A DNA stretch of 64,000 bases. Source: Caenispirillum bisanense. GTDB taxonomy: Bacteria > Pseudomonadota > Alphaproteobacteria > Rhodospirillales > Rhodospirillaceae. A program made the translations under genes and the position numbers. The notes beneath the pieces are model-generated. The model did no database searches, was not told the origin of the DNA, and saw nothing but the letters and a program-made list of their open reading frames with translations. The DNA lies in the NCBI RefSeq assembly GCF_900230255.1, contig NZ_OCNJ01000001.1, positions 1-64,000 on the forward strand. Direction: 5' to 3'. Each line of letters starts with the position of its first letter. The first letter of the stretch is position 1. Shown in pieces: positions 21,034 through 29,876 of the stretch.

Positions 21034-22071
21034 ATGCAGTTCGCGCATACCAAGGAGCGGGCCGATGCCCTGGCCGCCGCCGCGCTGTCGCGCATGGCGA
21101 CGCTGGCCGTGGCTCCGACGCCCAACAACTACCTCTTGTGGTACGCCTACGAGGCCGACGGTCTGCCCGACCTGCGGCGCGAGGTGGACCGCCTGCTGGG
21201 CGACGGCACGACCTTCTCCCCCGAGGTCTGTGAAGGCCTCTATCAGCGCCACTTCACCGGCCAGGCCCGGCGGGACGGGATCGACGACGCCTCGCGCAAG
21301 CTGGAAGAAACCATCGCCACCGTCGCCTATGCCGTCGGCACCGCCGAACAGGGCGCCGCCGACTACGGCCGCACCCTGCAGGGGCTGGTGGAGCGCGCCG
21401 GGCAGCCGGAACAGCTCAACCAGACGCTGGCCTCGGTGCTCGCCGAGACGCGCCGCATGGCCGAGCTGAACCGGGCGCTGGAGCAGCAGCTCACCGACAG
21501 CCGCAAGGAAGTGTCGGAACTGCGCCAGAACCTGACGGTGATGGAGGAGCAGGCGAGCATCGACGGCCTCACCGGCATCGCCAACCGCCGGGTGTTCGAG
21601 CGCATCCTCATCGAGTCGGCCGCCAAGGCGCAGACCAAGGGCGGCTTCGTCAGCCTGCTGATGATCGACATCGACCACTTCAAGGCCTTCAACGACACCC
21701 ACGGCCACCTGCTGGGCGACCAGGTGCTGAAGCTGGTGGCCAAGTCCATGGTGGACACGGTGCGCCCCGGCGACACCGCCGCCCGCTACGGCGGCGAGGA
21801 ATTCGCCGTCATCCTGCCGTCCTGCACGCTGACCGACGCGCGCGCCCTGGCCGACAAGATCCGCCTCGCCGTCGCCTCGCGCCGCATCGTCAACCGCCGC
21901 ACCAACCAGGACCTGGGCAAGGTGACCCTGTCCATCGGTGTGGCGGAAATGGCGCTCGGCGAGCCGCTGACCGGCTTCGTGCAGCGCGCCGACGAAGCGC
22001 TCTACACCGCCAAGCGCAACGGCCGCAACCGGGTGTGCACCCAGGCGGAGCTGGAACGGCAGATCGCCTGA
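21034..22071 (+). CDS. Diguanylate cyclase (GGDEF domain)
   Basis: Makes cyclic di-GMP from two GTP. I prefer ATG 21034 (345 residues); an in-frame GTG at 21025 sits too close to the GGGGA site. The N-terminal half (about 1-165) is a helical, mostly coiled-coil sensor without membrane spans, starting FAHTKERADALAAAALSRMA. The GGDEF domain holds MIDIDHFKAFNDTHGH and the active-site motif RYGGEEFAVIL. The inhibitory I-site RPGD lies five residues before GGEEF, so product feedback is expected. Cytoplasmic and probably activated by dimerisation. Confidence 0.95.
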   Translation: MQFAHTKERADALAAAALSRMATLAVAPTPNNYLLWYAYEADGLPDLRREVDRLLGDGTTFSPEVCEGLYQRHFTGQARRDGIDDASRKLEETIATVAYAVGTAEQGAADYGRTLQGLVERAGQPEQLNQTLASVLAETRRMAELNRALEQQLTDSRKEVSELRQNLTVMEEQASIDGLTGIANRRVFERILIESAAKAQTKGGFVSLLMIDIDHFKAFNDTHGHLLGDQVLKLVAKSMVDTVRPGDTAARYGGEEFAVILPSCTLTDARALADKIRLAVASRRIVNRRTNQDLGKVTLSIGVAEMALGEPLTGFVQRADEALYTAKRNGRNRVCTQAELERQIA

Positions 22072-22202
22072 GATCGCCCGATCGGCCGCAGGGGGTGGTG
22101 CCGCGGTCGCCCGTGGGGCTATGCTAGGCTCATGACTCCGCGACGTCTTTCGGCGCCTGCCGTCGATGTGCCGCGGTCCCCCCAGCCGCCCCGTTCGGAC
22201 CC

Positions 22203-23996
22203 GTGCAGAAGCTTCGCCCCTCCCGCCTGCTGTTCCATGTCCGCCGCATCGTGCGCAACGACCAGTTGGTGCTGGGGGTGCTGGCGCTGGTGGTCGGCGT
22301 GGCGGTGGGCGCCGGCGTCATCGGCTTCCGCGAACTGATCCGCGTCGTCCAGGCGCTCTACTACGGCAGCGGCGACGAGCGGCTGGCGTCCGTCGTCGTC
22401 GGGCTGCCGTGGTGGCACATCGTGCTGGCGCCGGTGGTGGGCGGATTGGTCGTCGGGCTGTTCTACCGCCTGCTCATGCCCGGCCGGCGGCCGCTCGGCA
22501 TCCCCGAGGTGATCGAGAGCGCGGCGCTGAAGGGCGGCCGCATGCCCGTGGTGCCCGGCATCATGGCGGTGGTGGGCGCGGCCCTGTCGCTGGGGGCCGG
22601 CGCCTCCGTCGGGCGCGAGGGGCCGGCGGTGACGCTGGGCGCCGCCATGAGCGCCTGGCTCGCCGAGCGCCTGCACTTCGGGCGGTCGCTGTCGCGCGTG
22701 CTGCTCGGCTGCGGGACGGCGGCGGCGGTCGCGGCCAGCTTCAACGCCCCCATCGCCGGCGTGCTGTTCGCCCACGAGGTGGTGGTCGGCCACTACGCCC
22801 TGTCGGCCTTCGCGCCGGTGGTCATCGCCTCGGTCACCGGCACCATGATCAGCCGCGGCTGGTTCGGCGATTACCCGGCCTTCATCATCCCCGCCTTCCG
22901 CGACATCCACGTGCTGGAGTTCCCCGCCTTCGCCGGCCTCGGCGTGCTGTCGGGCATCATGGCGCTGCTGTTCATGCACTCCATCCTGTGGAGCGAGCGG
23001 CTCGCCAACCGCACCGGCCTGCCGCAGTGGTCGCGGCCGCCGGTGGCCGGTGTGGCGCTGGGCGTGCTGGCGCTGGCCTATCCGGGCGTGCTCGGCGTCG
23101 GTTACGAGGTGACCGACGACGCCCTGCACGGCGACCTGCCGTTCCTGCTGCTGGCGGCGCTGGCCGCGGCCAAGCTGGCGGCGACGGCGCTGTCGCTCGG
23201 CTTCGGCTTCGGCGGCGGCGTGTTCTCGCCGAGCCTCGCCTTCGGGGCGCTGGTGGGCGGCGCCTTCGGCGTGCTGGCGACCAACGCCTTCCCTGAACTC
23301 TCCACCGGCCCCGGCGCCTACGCCCTGGTCGGCATGGGGGCGGTGTCGGCGGCGGTGCTGGGGGCGCCCATCTCCACCGTGCTCATCATCTTCGAGCTGA
23401 CGGGCGACTACGGCCTGACCATTGCCGTGATGATCGCCGTGGTGATCTCCACCGTCGTCACGACGCAGATCGGCGGCCGGTCCAGCTGGTTCCACTGGGC
23501 ACTGGAGCGGCGCGGCCTGAAGGTGCAGCAGCACGACGTGCGGCTCTTGCGCTCCTTGCGGGTGCGCGACGTCATGGCCCCGGAATGCGCCACCGTCGGC
23601 CCCGAATGCCGCCTTCCCCTGGTACGCGAGAAGCTGCAGCGCACACCCTACGGCGAGCTGTTCGTGGTGGAGGCGCAGAGCGGCCGCTTCGTCGGCACCA
23701 TCACGCTGGCCGACCTGTCGGACATCGCCTTCGACCCGGCCCTCGACGACCTGGTGAACGCCTTCGACGTCTGCCGCCGGAACCCGCCCCTGCTGGAGGC
23801 CGACGACAGCCTGGAACGGGCGCTCAAGGTCATGCTGGAGGTGAAGGAGGAGCACGTCGCCGTGGTCGCCCACGAGGAAACGCGCCGCTTCGTCGGCTGC
23901 GTCCACGAGGCGGAGGCACTGCTCGCCTTCAACCGGGCGCTCATGGCGGCGCAGGCGGAAGACCGCGGCGAGCGGCGCGACCTGCCGCCGTTCTGA
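22203..23996 (+). CDS. ClC-family chloride channel or transporter with CBS domains
   Basis: Inner-membrane anion transport. The GTG start at 22203 gives 597 residues. Selectivity-filter segments are GREGPAVTLGAA (gating Glu in GREGP), GGGVFSPSLAFGALVGGAFG and APISTVLIIFELTGDY. The N-terminal GSGIP motif is changed to LGIPEVIES. Two CBS domains fill the C-terminus from about residue 450 (LRVRDVMAPECATVGPE onward), which in homologs sense nucleotides. CBS-containing ClCs of this type may be channels or proton antiporters; the sequence does not decide. The 3' end lies 16 bases from the convergent P450 gene. Confidence 0.93.
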   Translation: MQKLRPSRLLFHVRRIVRNDQLVLGVLALVVGVAVGAGVIGFRELIRVVQALYYGSGDERLASVVVGLPWWHIVLAPVVGGLVVGLFYRLLMPGRRPLGIPEVIESAALKGGRMPVVPGIMAVVGAALSLGAGASVGREGPAVTLGAAMSAWLAERLHFGRSLSRVLLGCGTAAAVAASFNAPIAGVLFAHEVVVGHYALSAFAPVVIASVTGTMISRGWFGDYPAFIIPAFRDIHVLEFPAFAGLGVLSGIMALLFMHSILWSERLANRTGLPQWSRPPVAGVALGVLALAYPGVLGVGYEVTDDALHGDLPFLLLAALAAAKLAATALSLGFGFGGGVFSPSLAFGALVGGAFGVLATNAFPELSTGPGAYALVGMGAVSAAVLGAPISTVLIIFELTGDYGLTIAVMIAVVISTVVTTQIGGRSSWFHWALERRGLKVQQHDVRLLRSLRVRDVMAPECATVGPECRLPLVREKLQRTPYGELFVVEAQSGRFVGTITLADLSDIAFDPALDDLVNAFDVCRRNPPLLEADDSLERALKVMLEVKEEHVAVVAHEETRRFVGCVHEAEALLAFNRALMAAQAEDRGERRDLPPF

Positions 23997-24012
23997 GGCC
24001 CGTGGCCCCGGA

Positions 24013-25260
24013 TCAGCCGCGGGCGCGCAGGTTGGCGATGACGAAGCCGCTGGCGGGCTCCGCCGGCATGCGCGACAGATCCACCGACAGGTCTTGCGGC
24101 GGCACGTCGTAGCGCATGTCCTGGGCCAGCAGGCGGGAGGCGCGCTTCACCAGCTCGATGGTGGTGCGCTCGCCGGGGCAGCGGTGGCCGGTGTCGTAGG
24201 GGCCGCCGCCCTGGGCGACGAAGCTCCACGGGCTCTCGTCCCAATGCAGGAATCGCTCCGGACGGAACTCTTTCGGCTCGGACCACAGGCGCGGGTCGTG
24301 GTTGGTGCCGTGCAGGTCGAGCAGCACCCAGTCGCCTTCCGCGAAGTCGTGCCCGCGCCACGCGAAGGGCTGCAGCACCCGGCCGCCCACCAGGGGGAAG
24401 AAGGGATAGAGCCGCCGCACCTCCTGCGCGAAGCACTCGACGTCGCGGTCGTCGCCCTCGGCGAAGGCGCGGGACGTCGGGTGCTGGTAGAGGGCCAGCG
24501 CGGCGAAGACGATGAAGCGGCCGACGGCGACGGTGGGGCGCAGGATGTTCAGCAGTTCGTAGACGGCGGTGCCGGCGTCCAGCCAGCGGTCGTCCTCGCC
24601 CCGGTGGTGGGCGATGACGGCGAGCGCGCTGCCCTCGGGCGGGGCGAGGCGGCCGTCGCGGGTCTGCTCGATCAGGCCGGCGGCCCAGCGTTCGGTGCGG
24701 CGGCGCAGGCGCAGGCCCTGGGCGAAGCGCAGCCCGGGCGAGCCGGCGCCGGCGATCATGGCGGAAAACTCGCGCGCCCGCTCCGGCGCCTCGGCGTCGT
24801 CGAGCGGGCAGCCGGCCCAGCGGCAGGCGGCGCGGGTGAGCAACTCCTCCACCTCGGGGAACAGGGTCACCCTGTCCTGCCGCTCCCAGACAGGCAGGCG
24901 GTCCCGCCATTCGGCGGTGAAGGCATCGACCAACTCGGCGACGGCGCCGGGGCGCATGATGTCGAGGAACATGCGCTTGCGCCAGCGGTGCGCCAGACCG
25001 TCCAGGCTCTGCACGCTGCCGCTGCCCTGCAGCAGGCGCAGGGTGGTCGGCGGCATGGCGCCGCGGCGGGTGAAGCGGTCGGGGGTGTAGAACTGCTCCG
25101 CCGCCTCCGCCCCGTGCAGGCAGGTGACCGGCGACAGCATGAGGCGGGTGGTGAAGATGTCCGACCCGAAGCGGTCCACCCGGTTGGGGATGAAGCGATA
25201 GCCTTCCGCCAGGAACGCCAGCGTGTGGTCGGGGCCGGCTTCGTGCGGAATGGCCGCCAT
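24013..25260 (-). CDS. CYP152-type cytochrome P450 peroxygenase (fatty-acid hydroxylase-like)
   Basis: Uses hydrogen peroxide, not a redox partner, to hydroxylate or decarboxylate fatty acids. ATG 25260 with upstream GGAGA gives 415 residues, the CYP152 length. The heme Cys361 lies in GHRCPGERTT. The I-helix has Arg241-Pro242 (NILRPTVAVGRF) instead of the usual acid-alcohol pair, the hallmark of CYP152, where Arg holds the fatty-acid carboxylate. At the position of OleT His85 there is Gln84 (SGSVQSLDG), as in the hydroxylases P450-BSbeta and SPalpha. So hydroxylation is more likely than olefin formation. Stands alone, convergent to the ClC gene. Confidence 0.9.
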   Translation of the reverse strand: MAAIPHEAGPDHTLAFLAEGYRFIPNRVDRFGSDIFTTRLMLSPVTCLHGAEAAEQFYTPDRFTRRGAMPPTTLRLLQGSGSVQSLDGLAHRWRKRMFLDIMRPGAVAELVDAFTAEWRDRLPVWERQDRVTLFPEVEELLTRAACRWAGCPLDDAEAPERAREFSAMIAGAGSPGLRFAQGLRLRRRTERWAAGLIEQTRDGRLAPPEGSALAVIAHHRGEDDRWLDAGTAVYELLNILRPTVAVGRFIVFAALALYQHPTSRAFAEGDDRDVECFAQEVRRLYPFFPLVGGRVLQPFAWRGHDFAEGDWVLLDLHGTNHDPRLWSEPKEFRPERFLHWDESPWSFVAQGGGPYDTGHRCPGERTTIELVKRASRLLAQDMRYDVPPQDLSVDLSRMPAEPASGFVIANLRARG

Positions 25261-25384
25261 GCGTCGGGTCTCCGTCGGCTGGAAGGGCTGCTCGCCCGCT
25301 AACGGCCTGGCCGGACCGATGGTTTCCTGGCGCCCCGGCGACCGCGGCCCCATATTTCCCCGTGAGCCGCTTTCGTTCTCCGTC

Positions 25385-25390
25385 TATAGT
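25385..25390 (+). promoter_or_regulatory. -10 box TATAGT directly in front of the helicase ATG
   Basis: TATAGT ends only 6 bases before ATG 25397, so a transcript starting the usual 6-7 bases downstream would begin at the start codon itself (leaderless mRNA). There is no Shine-Dalgarno sequence between them. The matching -35 region (25362-25367, GTGAGC) is weak, so the call is tentative. Confidence 0.4.
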
Positions 25391-25396
25391 CGCGCC

Positions 25397-27706
25397 ATGA
25401 CCTCCGATCCCTTCTCCCTCGACGACGAGCCCCTGGCGCCGCCGGGCCCGTCCGCCACGCCGTCCGCCGCCCATGCCGCCGCCGCGGCGGCGCGCGAGGA
25501 TGCCCTCGTCTCCGGCCTCAATCCGGAACAGCGCGAGGCCGTGACTACCACCGAGGGCCCGGTGCTGGTGCTCTCGGGCGCCGGCACCGGCAAGACCCGC
25601 GTGCTGACGACGCGGCTCGCCTACATCCTCAACAAGCCGCTGGCGCAGCCGTGGCAGTGCTTGGCGGTGACCTTCACCAACCGCGCCGCCCGCGAGATGC
25701 GCGAGCGTCTGGCCGCCATGATCGGCCCGCAGGCGGAAGCGGTGTGGCTCGGCACCTTCCATTCCCTGTGCGTGCGCATGCTGCGACGGCACCCGGAGGC
25801 GGTGGGCCTGCGCTCGGGCTTCACCATCCTCGACACCGACGACCAGATGCGGCTTCTGAAGCAGCTGATGGAACAGGCGAGCTTCGACCCCAAGAAGCAG
25901 CCGGCGCAGATGCTCATGGGCATCATCCAGCGCTGGAAGGACCGCGCCTACCTGCCCGACAAGATCCCGCAGGACGAGGCGCGGGCCGGCGGCGGGTCCA
26001 AGGTGGTGCAGTTCTACACCGACTACCAGGCCCGCCTGCGCGAGCTGAACGCCTGCGACTTCGGCGACCTGCTGCTGCTCTGCGTGGTGATGTTCCAGTC
26101 CCACCCGGAGATCCTGGCCGAGTATCAGGACCGCTTCCGCTACATCCTGGTGGACGAATACCAGGACACCAACGTGGCGCAGTACCTGTGGCTGCGACTG
26201 CTGGCGCGGAAGTACAAGAACATCTGCTGCGTCGGCGACGACGACCAGTCCATCTACAGCTGGCGCGGCGCCGAGGTCGGCAACATCCTGAAGTTCGACC
26301 AGGACTTCCCCGGGGCCAAGATCGTGCGGCTGGAGCGCAATTATCGCTCCACGCCCACCATCCTGCGCGCCGCCTCCCACCTCATCCGCAACAACCAGGG
26401 ACGCCTCGGCAAGGAGCTGCGGGCGCCGGGGGTGGCGGAAGAGGGCGCCAAGATCCACGTGCGCGGCGTGTGGTCGCAGGACGACGAGGCGCGCTGGCTG
26501 GTGGAGGAGATCGAGGCGCTGCAGCGTGCCGGCGAAAACCTCAACGCCATGGCGATCCTGGTGCGCGCCGGCTTCCAGACGCGCGAGTTCGAGGAACGCC
26601 TCATCACCACCGGCATCAACTACCGCGTCATCGGCGGCCCGCGCTTCTACGAGCGCATGGAGATCCGCGACGCGCTCGCCTACCTGCGCCTGCTGGTGTC
26701 GCCCGACGACGACCTCGCCTTCGAGCGGGTGGTGAACAAGCCCAAGCGCGGCCTCGGCGAGGCCACCCTCCAGATGCTGCACGTCTCGGCCCGCGCCCTC
26801 GGCAAGCCGCTTTATGCCACCGCCGCCGAACTGGTCCAGACCGACGAGCTGAAGCCGAAGGCCCGCGCCGCCCTGCGCGACTTCGTGGAGGGCATGGAAC
26901 GGTGGAAGGCCCTGGTCGATCACATGGACCTGCCCGAACTGGTGCGCACGGTGGTCGAGGAAAGCGGCTATGCCGAGATGTGGCGTCGCGACAAGACGCC
27001 CGAGGCGCCCGGCCGGCTCGAGAACCTGGAAGAGCTGTACGGCGCCGTCGGCGAGTACGAGACGCTGGTGCAGTTCCTCGAACACATCAGCCTGGTGATG
27101 GAGAACGAGGCCAAGAGCGCCGAGGAACCCGGCGTCACCCTCATGACCCTGCACGCCGCCAAGGGGCTGGAGTTCGACGTGGTCTTCCTGCCGGGCTGGG
27201 AGGAGGAGATCTTCCCGAGCAAGCGGTCGCTGGAAGAGAACGGCCAGGCGGCGCTGGAGGAGGAGCGGCGGCTCGCCTACGTCGGGCTGACGCGGGCGCG
27301 CAAGCGGGTCTACATCAGCTTCGCCGCCTCGCGCCGCATCTACAACCAGTGGGTCAACACGGTGCCGAGCCGCTTCGTCGACGAACTGCCGCCCGATTGC
27401 GTCGAGCAGCAGAGCGAAAGCGGCCTCTATGGTGCCGGCTTCGCCGAAAGCGGCGGCGCCTGGGGCTCCACCTGGGACGACGGCTGGGGCGGGCGGCGCA
27501 AGTCGTCCAAGGTCGTTCCCGGCGACGGCACCTCGTGGAACGTCAAGGCGCGCGAGGCCTCGTCGGGCTTCGGCCTGGGCGAGCGGGTGTTCCACCAGAA
27601 GTTCGGCTACGGCACCATCACCGCCGTCGAGGACGACAAGCTGGCGGTGCAGTTCGACAAGGCGGGCCTGAAGAAGGTGCTGGCGGGCTTCGTGGAAGCG
27701 GCTTGA
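25397..27706 (+). CDS. ATP-dependent DNA helicase UvrD/PcrA
   Basis: Superfamily 1 3'-5' helicase for nucleotide excision and mismatch repair. ATG 25397 gives 769 residues; longer in-frame starts upstream lie opposite the P450 gene and are rejected. Motif I is GAGTGKT (61-67), motif II DEYQDTN, motif III VGDDDQSIYSWRGAE, and motif V TLMTLHAAKGLEFDVVFLPG, with motif VI VGLTRARKRVYISFA. A Tudor-like C-terminal tail (GERVFHQKFGYGTITAVEDD) is typical of PcrA/UvrD and binds RNA polymerase in homologs. A 30-residue Pro/Ala N-terminal extension is variable. Confidence 0.97.
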   Translation: MTSDPFSLDDEPLAPPGPSATPSAAHAAAAAAREDALVSGLNPEQREAVTTTEGPVLVLSGAGTGKTRVLTTRLAYILNKPLAQPWQCLAVTFTNRAAREMRERLAAMIGPQAEAVWLGTFHSLCVRMLRRHPEAVGLRSGFTILDTDDQMRLLKQLMEQASFDPKKQPAQMLMGIIQRWKDRAYLPDKIPQDEARAGGGSKVVQFYTDYQARLRELNACDFGDLLLLCVVMFQSHPEILAEYQDRFRYILVDEYQDTNVAQYLWLRLLARKYKNICCVGDDDQSIYSWRGAEVGNILKFDQDFPGAKIVRLERNYRSTPTILRAASHLIRNNQGRLGKELRAPGVAEEGAKIHVRGVWSQDDEARWLVEEIEALQRAGENLNAMAILVRAGFQTREFEERLITTGINYRVIGGPRFYERMEIRDALAYLRLLVSPDDDLAFERVVNKPKRGLGEATLQMLHVSARALGKPLYATAAELVQTDELKPKARAALRDFVEGMERWKALVDHMDLPELVRTVVEESGYAEMWRRDKTPEAPGRLENLEELYGAVGEYETLVQFLEHISLVMENEAKSAEEPGVTLMTLHAAKGLEFDVVFLPGWEEEIFPSKRSLEENGQAALEEERRLAYVGLTRARKRVYISFAASRRIYNQWVNTVPSRFVDELPPDCVEQQSESGLYGAGFAESGGAWGSTWDDGWGGRRKSSKVVPGDGTSWNVKAREASSGFGLGERVFHQKFGYGTITAVEDDKLAVQFDKAGLKKVLAGFVEAA

Positions 27707-27713
27707 TATTTGT

Positions 27714-27761
27714 CCCTCAGGCGCCGGGATAGGGTGTTTTTGTTCGCCCTCAGGCGCCGGG
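27714..27761. repeat. 15-bp direct repeat CCCTCAGGCGCCGGG, two copies
   Basis: Identical copies at 27714-27728 and 27747-27761, 33 bp apart, begin right after the helicase stop. The core GGCGCC is palindromic, and the first copy is followed by ATAGGGTGTTTTTG, so it may contribute to termination. It is the start of a 269-base convergent gap that holds no gene, only this repeat, GC-rich inverted repeats and the futA terminator. Confidence 0.6.
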
Positions 27762-27863
27762 CGCGGCCTGCGGCCGCTGGGCTCCCGCGGCAGGGGCCGC
27801 GCGGCGCGGTCGCGCCGTAGGTGGGGGCGGGGTCCGCCGGCGGGGCTTGGCCGGGCGCCGCAC

Positions 27864-27895
27864 AAAAATGCGGCGGCCCCTCGCGAGGCCGCCGC
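27864..27895 (-). terminator. Intrinsic terminator of the iron-binding-protein gene
   Basis: On the minus strand GCGGCGGCC (27895-27887) pairs with GGCCGCCGC (27878-27870) around an 8-base loop, followed by A and five T residues (27868-27864). It lies about 80 bases past the stop of the minus-strand gene. No T-tract exists on the plus side. Confidence 0.8.
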
Positions 27896-27975
27896 CAGTT
27901 TCCGGGATTGCCCGCCCGGACGGGTCGAGAGGAAGAGGAACCGGCCAGCCCGCCGGTCCTCGTCCCGGTAAAGCC

Positions 27976-29019
27976 TCAGCGCCAGCCGGCCTGGTCGAAG
28001 ACCTTCACGGCGGCGGCGTTGTATTCGCCCAGGTTGTCCATGGGCAGGTCGTCCATCTTGAACTCGCCCCAGCCCTTCAGGACGTCGGACCACGCCACGC
28101 CCTGCACGGCCGGGTATTCGCCGTTGACCTCGGCGTACATCTCCTGCGCCTTCTCGCCGGCCAGCCACTCGATGAGCTTGACGGCCTCTGCCTTGTGCGG
28201 GGCGGACTTCACGACGCCGGCGCCGGAGACGTTGACGTGCGTGCCGGTGCCGCCCTGGTCGGGGAAGAACGGCGCCACGGACTGCGCCGCCTTCACGTCG
28301 CCCTCGTCGGTCGACTGCAGCATGCCGACCACGTAGTAGGTGTTGGAGACGGCGATGTCGCACTCGCCAGCGGCCACGGCCTTGATCTGGTCACGGTCGC
28401 CGCCCTGCGGCTTGCGCGCCATGTTGGCGACCACGCCCTCGGCCCATGCGCGCGCCTTCTCCTCGCCGTCGCGGGAGATCATGGCGGCCAGCAGGGACTG
28501 GTTGTAGATGTTGTCGGACGAGCGGATGCAGATGCGGCCCTTCCAGGTGTCGGAGGCGAGATCCTGGTAGGTCGACAGCTCCTCGGGCTTCACGCGGTCC
28601 TTGGAGTAGAACACCACGCGGGCGCGCTGCGACAGGCCGAACCACTCGTTGTCCTTGTCCTGCAGGTGGGCGGGGATCGCCTTCTCCAGCACGTCGGACT
28701 CGATGGGCTGCAGGAGGCCTTCCTGCTTGGCGCGGTAGAGGCGGCCGGCGTCCACGGTCATCAGCACGTCGGCGGGGCTGTTGTCGCCCTCGGCCTTGAT
28801 GCGCTCGACCAGCTGGTCGGCGCCGGCGGTCAGCACGTTGACCTGGATGCCCGTGTCCTTGGTGAAGGCGTCCAGCAGCGGGCGGATCAGCTCTTCCTTG
28901 CGCGCGGAATAAAGGTTCACCTCGGCGGCGTCGGCATCGGCGGCCGCCAGCACGGCAGGGACGGCGAGCGCCACGGCGGCGACGGCGACGCGGCTGAGGC
29001 TGCGGAGAGACTGCGTCAT
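27976..29019 (-). CDS. Iron(III) ABC transporter periplasmic binding protein (FutA/FbpA type)
   Basis: Captures ferric iron in the periplasm. ATG 29019 gives 347 residues; an earlier ATG at 29049 lacks an RBS and adds no signal-peptide feature. Residues 1-30 form a signal peptide ending ADADA. The mature part starts EVNLYSARKEELIRPLLDAF, the family entry strand. The late NTYYVVGML holds the paired tyrosines that bind iron in FutA/FbpA proteins, and SSDNIYNQSLLA is conserved. No permease or ATPase gene is adjacent, so it is an orphan binding protein here; partner genes would be elsewhere. It ends at a clear terminator. Confidence 0.92.
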   Translation of the reverse strand: MTQSLRSLSRVAVAAVALAVPAVLAAADADAAEVNLYSARKEELIRPLLDAFTKDTGIQVNVLTAGADQLVERIKAEGDNSPADVLMTVDAGRLYRAKQEGLLQPIESDVLEKAIPAHLQDKDNEWFGLSQRARVVFYSKDRVKPEELSTYQDLASDTWKGRICIRSSDNIYNQSLLAAMISRDGEEKARAWAEGVVANMARKPQGGDRDQIKAVAAGECDIAVSNTYYVVGMLQSTDEGDVKAAQSVAPFFPDQGGTGTHVNVSGAGVVKSAPHKAEAVKLIEWLAGEKAQEMYAEVNGEYPAVQGVAWSDVLKGWGEFKMDDLPMDNLGEYNAAAVKVFDQAGWR

Positions 29020-29416
29020 CGGGACTATGCTCCAGGATCCGTGTTGCATCGGGCGACGCAGGACATGAGTTGAGAATGCGTCGCAGTAAAAGGGCTAGCA
29101 GAGCCGCACGGCCTTGTAAAGCCCTGAGTTTTCGCATGGGTGTGGTGCATGGATTTGCAACCCCCCGCGGGGGACTAAGCGTCCCAAAGGGAGTAGGGAT
29201 GACGTCGTGCAGCATCGGCCGGCGCCATCCGGGCAACGTCGAAACGGCGCGTAAAACAGCGGCAATAACCGAAAAGTTCCGCCGCGGTCACGGAAAAGAC
29301 AGCGTGCAGGGCGTTTGCTGTTCATGGCACAGTGGAACCGGGAAGAAGCCGCGAGAGACAGACGGCAGAACACTTCCCGGTCCAGGATACGGCAGAACAG
29401 GTTTGGTGGAGGTCAT
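29020..29416. other. Divergent intergenic region between the iron-binding gene and the 86-residue gene
   Basis: About 400 bases with no supported gene. It must hold both divergent promoters, but I cannot place them with confidence. Structure seen: the palindrome CCCCCGCGGGGG at about 29162-29173, directly followed by GGGAC-TAAGC-GTCCC, and GAGAATG near 29074, which only loosely resembles a Fur box. The left half is probably the iron-controlled promoter of the minus-strand gene, by analogy; the sequence does not prove it. Confidence 0.4.
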
Positions 29417-29677
29417 ATGAACGAGCAGGCTGATCCGCTCTACGTCCCGCGGGAGGGCTGCTGCAAGTTCTCCGTCGCCGTCTATAACCAGACGGTGCGC
29501 GAGGCGGTGAAGCAGAACAAGACGCACCACGTCTACGACGAACGCTGGGCGGAAGAGAAACACATGGAAGTCACCGCCGACGACGCCGAGGGCGCGCGCA
29601 GCAAGGTGCTGGAGCAGTACCCGGCGAGCGAAGGCTTCGTCGTGACGGGCGTCGAACGGCTGTCCTACGACGTCTGA
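29417..29677 (+). CDS. Unrecognised 86-residue soluble protein
   Basis: ATG 29417 follows GGAGG at 29408-29412 with a 4-base spacing. The protein is charged, has no signal peptide or span, and begins MNEQADPLYVPREGCCKFSV. A CC pair sits near residue 15-16, a KHMEVTADDAEGARSKVLEQ segment follows, and it ends FVVTGVERLSYDV. The pattern (beta start, one helix, beta end) suggests a compact alpha/beta fold of the ferredoxin-like kind. No family is recognised. It is set apart from its neighbours by 397 bases upstream and 199 bases downstream, where a hairpin at 29713 may end its transcript. Confidence 0.75.
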   Translation: MNEQADPLYVPREGCCKFSVAVYNQTVREAVKQNKTHHVYDERWAEEKHMEVTADDAEGARSKVLEQYPASEGFVVTGVERLSYDV

Positions 29678-29712
29678 GCCGCGCCGCAGGGCATTCGCAC
29701 ACCCCATACAGT

Positions 29713-29748
29713 CAGGGCCGCCGAGTCGCACCCGCGCCGGCGGCCCTG
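29713..29748 (+). other. Long hairpin after the 86-residue gene
   Basis: CAGGGCCGCCG (29713-29723) pairs perfectly with CGGCGGCCCTG (29738-29748) across a 14-base loop. No T-tract follows, so it may stabilise or end the transcript Rho-dependently. It sits 36 bases past the stop. Confidence 0.5.
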
Positions 29749-29876
29749 TCGCGTGCGGCCGGCGGCGCCCTGACGTCGCGTCATCCGCAGCCGGTGGCGG
29801 CGGGACTTTTCCGGCGCCGGCGGTCCGTGCTGTACTCGCGGCAACGAACCACCGAACAACGGGAGACACGACGTCC

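Noticed and set aside
22203-23996. Alternative ATG at 22132 for the ClC gene
   Set aside because: It is in a different frame from the conserved ClC sequence.
23648-28363. 1571-codon minus-strand open frame across ClC, P450 and helicase genes
   Set aside because: It lies out of frame with or opposite to three clear genes and shows no domain; high GC removes stop codons.
29060-29100. Fur, Irr or RirA box upstream of the iron-binding protein
   Set aside because: Only a short GAGAATG match is seen and no inverted repeat, so no operator is called.
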